Source of the DNA: JAGLHV01 sp023143305 [NCBI: Clostridia bacterium]
GTDB taxonomy: Bacteria > CBDUZB01 > JAGLHV01
DNA length: 8,338 bases
Assembly: GCA_030637025.1 (NCBI GenBank)
Contig: DAOVVV010000059.1
Coordinates: 1 to 8,338 of the forward strand
Direction: 5' to 3'
The position numbers and the translations under genes are program-made. Below the pieces are notes generated by a model. The model saw only the letters and a program-made list of their open reading frames with translations. It was not told the DNA's origin and made no database searches. Shown piece after piece: positions 5,712-8,338 of this stretch (position 1 is its first letter; the number at the start of each line of letters is the position of its first letter).

Positions 5712-6428
5712 ATGCCTTTAGTAAATATAGAAAATTTAGTGAAACATTATCCCATGGGAAAAACAAAATTCACTGCCTTAAAAGGGATTGATTTATCCTT
5801 TGAAAAAGGTGAATTTTCCGGACTCATCGGGCCCAGCGGTTCGGGAAAAACAACGCTCTTAAATATTATCGGCGCACTTGATAACCCCTCTGAAGGGAGT
5901 GTTACCGTACTGGATAAAAAAATTGAAAAATTATCCCATCTGGAAGCTGCACACCTGCGATGTACTCATATGGGTTTTATTTTTCAGACCTACAATTTAC
6001 TCCCCGTATATACGGTTTTTGAAAATGTTGAGTTTCCCCTGCTGATTATGAAAATGCCGGAAGAACAAAGAAAGAAAATGGTTTTAGCTGCCTTAGAATG
6101 GGTGGGATTAATGGATAAGATTAATTCCCGTCCCGGACAGCTTTCCGGCGGAGAATCACAGCGGGTAGCCGTAGCCCGGGCAATTGTAAAACAACCGGAC
6201 CTGGTACTGGCGGATGAACCAACGGCAAATTTAGATGCTGCTAATTCCTACAACATATTAGAAATGATGGTCAAATTAAACCGGAATTTAAAAACCACCT
6301 TCATTTTTGCCACCCATGATGAAAAAGTAATCGGTTTTTTAAGGAGAAAAATTCACTTGATTGACGGACGGGTAGCCAAAGATGAACTGGTAAGTGCAGG
6401 AGGAAAACAAAATAATGTTAACCTTTAA
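5712..6428 (+). CDS. ABC transporter ATP-binding protein, LolD/MacB type
   Basis: The 238-residue protein has every ABC ATPase motif: Walker A GPSGSGKT at residues 40-47, Q-loop Gln92 in FIFQTYNLLP, signature LSGGESQ at 144-150, Walker B LVLADE with catalytic Glu169, D-loop NLD after it and the switch His202 in FATHDEK. Sequence style and length match the LolD/MacB/FtsE branch, which powers FtsX-type permeases that pull lipoproteins or other substrates from the inner membrane by mechanotransmission rather than by classical channel transport. It acts on the cytoplasmic face with the two permeases that follow. A perfect AAGGAGGA at 5697-5704 lies 7 bases before the ATG. The last codons overlap the permease start by 14 bases. 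Substrate cannot be told from the ATPase. Confidence 0.95.
   Translation: MPLVNIENLVKHYPMGKTKFTALKGIDLSFEKGEFSGLIGPSGSGKTTLLNIIGALDNPSEGSVTVLDKKIEKLSHLEAAHLRCTHMGFIFQTYNLLPVYTVFENVEFPLLIMKMPEEQRKKMVLAALEWVGLMDKINSRPGQLSGGESQRVAVARAIVKQPDLVLADEPTANLDAANSYNILEMMVKLNRNLKTTFIFATHDEKVIGFLRRKIHLIDGRVAKDELVSAGGKQNNVNL
6398..6404 (+). promoter_or_regulatory. Ribosome binding site that sets the first permease start
   Basis: AGGAGGA lies inside the end of the ATPase gene, 10 bases before the ATG at 6415. The upstream GTG at 6394, which would add seven residues, precedes this site and has none of its own, so ATG 6415 is preferred. Confidence 0.65.
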
Positions 6429-7590
6429 GCTGGCCTATCGAAATATTAAAGGGGCGGGCCTTAGAACCTGGCTTAATGTCTTTGTTCTTTCCTTTACTTA
6501 TGTGTTGATTATATGGCACCAGGGACTTTTTAGCGGAATGCTCAAGCATAGTTCTCATGCAGTAATTAAAGATGAAATTGCCGGCGGACAATATTGGCAT
6601 CAAAACTACGATCCCTTTGATCCTCTTTCCTATGACGATAGCCATGGAAAAATCCCTGATGAACTAATCGGTCTAATACAAGAAAAAAAAGCTGCCCCTG
6701 TTTTAATCCGTCAGGCAGCAATCTATCCGGAAGGAAGGATGCAAACTATATTACTTAGAGGTATTCAGCCGGAACAAACTGTATTGAATATTCCCACGGC
6801 AAAGTTAGGACTAAAAAAAGATGCACTCCCTGTTTTAATCGGTAAACGAATGGCCAAGAGCACTTCTTTAAATGTCGGTGATTATATCACTATACGCTGG
6901 AGAGATAAACAGGGAACCTTTGACGCCATTGAAGGTAAGATAGTGGAAATAATGAAAACCAATGTGCCCACTATAGATAAAGGACAACTATGGATTCCTC
7001 TTGAAAATCTGCAAAAGATGACCGGACTGAAAAATCAGGCAACAATGATCATCGTCGGGCAGGATGTCTTAGAAGAAGTAAAAGTTAAGAATTGGAAATT
7101 TAAAAATCAGGATTTTCTTTTAAGCGATATCTCTGCCATGGTAAAAAGTAAAAGAGTTGGTGCCAGTATTATGTATGCTATATTGCTCTTCTTAGCTATG
7201 CTGGCTATTTTCGATACGCAGGTATTAGCTATTTTTAAACGCAGAAAAGAAATAGGAACCCTGATGGCCCTGGGAATGACCCGTTTGCAGGTAATTTTTC
7301 TTTTTACCCTGGAGGGAGCAATGCATGGAATTCTCGCTATTTGTTTAGCAGCAGTTTATGGTACTCCTCTTTTGCTTTATTCTGCTAAGCACGGGATATC
7401 CTTTCCCACCGAGACAGTTGATGACTATGGTTTTGCTTTCGCAGAAACATTACTTCCCTCCTATTCAGTATTTCTGGTTTTGGGTACTATATTTATAGTT
7501 ATGACGGTTGTAACCATAGTAAGTTTTCTGCCCACGCGTAAAATTGCCAAATTAAAGCCGACTGAGGCGTTAAAAGGAAAAATAACATGA
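6415..7590 (+). CDS. ABC transporter permease, FtsX/LolC-E family (first)
   Basis: From the ATG at 6415 the protein is 391 residues. It has the four-segment FtsX layout: one membrane helix at about 19-40, a large periplasmic domain (about 45-245) of the MacB_PCD type, then three helices at about 249-274, 300-323 and 350-373. Between the second and third helices the cytoplasmic coupling segment RRKEIGTLMALGMTRLQV is characteristic of the family, as is the ending PTRKIAKLKPTEALKG. It pairs with the ATPase encoded just before and most likely forms a heterodimer with the permease encoded just after, as LolC and LolE do. The periplasmic domain contains LLRGIQPE and LPVLIGKRMAKSTSLNVGD, which match the porter-domain style of LolC/MacB. 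The substrate is unknown; lipoprotein or envelope-lipid handling is an inference. The stop overlaps the next start as ATGA. Confidence 0.92.
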   Translation: MLTFKLAYRNIKGAGLRTWLNVFVLSFTYVLIIWHQGLFSGMLKHSSHAVIKDEIAGGQYWHQNYDPFDPLSYDDSHGKIPDELIGLIQEKKAAPVLIRQAAIYPEGRMQTILLRGIQPEQTVLNIPTAKLGLKKDALPVLIGKRMAKSTSLNVGDYITIRWRDKQGTFDAIEGKIVEIMKTNVPTIDKGQLWIPLENLQKMTGLKNQATMIIVGQDVLEEVKVKNWKFKNQDFLLSDISAMVKSKRVGASIMYAILLFLAMLAIFDTQVLAIFKRRKEIGTLMALGMTRLQVIFLFTLEGAMHGILAICLAAVYGTPLLLYSAKHGISFPTETVDDYGFAFAETLLPSYSVFLVLGTIFIVMTVVTIVSFLPTRKIAKLKPTEALKGKIT

Positions 7591-8338
7591 TTAAATTTCT
7601 ATTAAAAGGCTTAATCAGGGACCGCTCCAGGAGTTTGTTTCCGGTATTAATGGTCAGTGCAGGAGCTTTTTTAACTGTGCTCCTCTATAGCTGGATAACA
7701 GGAGCAATGGGAGATATAGTTAATTCCACCGCACAATTTAATAGCGGCCATGTAAAAATTACTACCCGGGCTTATCAGGAATTAGCTGACCAAATACCAA
7801 ATGACCTGGCTCTTTTAGGGGTGACTAATTTACTAAATCAACTACGCAATAATGAAAACAAAATGCTCTGGACCCCTCGCATACGCTTTGGGGGATTAAT
7901 AGATATACCGGATATTCACGGAGAAACAAAAACTCAGGGGCCGGTAATGGGATTAGGAGTGGATTTATTCAGTAAAAATTCTCCGGAAATAACTATTTTA
8001 AACTTAAAAAATGCTTTGGTAGAAGGAAAATTACCTCAAAAAAAGAACGAAATATTAATCAGCGCAGAATTTGCTAAAAAATTGGGAGTAAAAATAGGCG
8101 AGCCGGCTACACTGCTTGGTTCTACTATGAACGGGGCTATGGCTATGCATAATTTTACCATCTCCGGAACATTGTCTTTTGGCATAACCGCATTGGATAG
8201 AGGCGCAATTATTGCGGATATTACCGATGTCGGATTTGCTCTGGATATGATTGACGGAGCCAGTGAAATTGTAGGTTATTCTAAAAATATGGTTTATTTT
8301 AATACGGAAATGAAAGAATTGGCCCGGGATTTTAATGA
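7587..8338 (+). CDS. ABC transporter permease, FtsX/LolC-E family (second, truncated by window end)
   Basis: An open frame begins at the ATG overlapping the previous stop and runs without a stop for 250 codons to the window edge. The N-terminus is basic (RDRSRS) and is followed by a membrane helix at about residues 17-40. A long periplasmic segment follows with GHVKITTRAYQE at about 54-65, comparable to the GHVxV...Y block of LolE-type permeases. Later LVEGKLPQKKNEILISAEFA and KKLGVKIGEPATLLG follow the MacB_PCD pattern. The three C-terminal helices must lie beyond the window. AAAGGAA about 9 bases before the ATG is a fair ribosome site. It differs clearly in sequence from the first permease, so a heterodimeric transporter with the upstream ATPase is the natural reading. 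Confidence 0.9.
   Translation, partial: MIKFLLKGLIRDRSRSLFPVLMVSAGAFLTVLLYSWITGAMGDIVNSTAQFNSGHVKITTRAYQELADQIPNDLALLGVTNLLNQLRNNENKMLWTPRIRFGGLIDIPDIHGETKTQGPVMGLGVDLFSKNSPEITILNLKNALVEGKLPQKKNEILISAEFAKKLGVKIGEPATLLGSTMNGAMAMHNFTISGTLSFGITALDRGAIIADITDVGFALDMIDGASEIVGYSKNMVYFNTEMKELARDFN

Noticed and set aside
6394-6414. GTG start adding seven residues to the first permease
   Set aside because: The good ribosome site (6398-6404) lies after this GTG and before the ATG at 6415.

Overview
This AT-rich window comes from a bacterium that appears to be Gram-negative. It encodes a signal-peptide-bearing β-barrel-like protein ending in an aromatic residue, and a Lol/MacB-type ABC exporter. Shine-Dalgarno sites of the AGGAGG type are strong. 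Low GC, TPR proteins of the kinesin-light-chain-like type, tandem zf-TFIIB proteins and palindromic intergenic repeats fit an environmental or uncultured lineage, but I cannot name the phylum from the sequence.

Left part, all on the minus strand. Positions 1-743 hold a secreted or lipoprotein-like TPR protein whose 126-bp repeat array is broken by exactly 5 extra bases near 276-280. The first frame stops at 243, while repeat coding continues in another frame to the window edge. Positions 863-1774 hold two paralogous double zinc-ribbon (zf-TFIIB-type) proteins that look translationally coupled. Positions 2120-3166 hold a divergent YchF/OLA1-like P-loop NTPase with a C-terminal TGS domain. The non-coding stretches 744-862, 1775-2119 and 3167-3673 hold only weak regulatory or terminator-like signals and one short palindrome.

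Right part, all on the plus strand. A TetR regulator (start best placed at 3674, preceded by a good sigma70-like promoter) overlaps by ATGA with an outer-membrane β-barrel-like protein (4267-5367). A 344-bp gap follows, filled by IS-end-like direct repeats and a nested palindromic MITE-like element (5488-5678). After it come an ABC ATPase (5712-6428), an FtsX/LolC-type permease (start best placed at 6415, overlapping the ATPase) and a second FtsX/LolC-type permease that starts with another ATGA overlap at 7587 and runs off the window.

The most interesting unit is this TetR / β-barrel / ATPase / two-permease cluster. It looks like a self-regulated envelope export or lipoprotein-trafficking system, an accessory cousin of LolCDE or MacB with its own outer-membrane partner. 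Its substrate is not visible here. I see no tRNA, rRNA, CRISPR array or intact insertion sequence.
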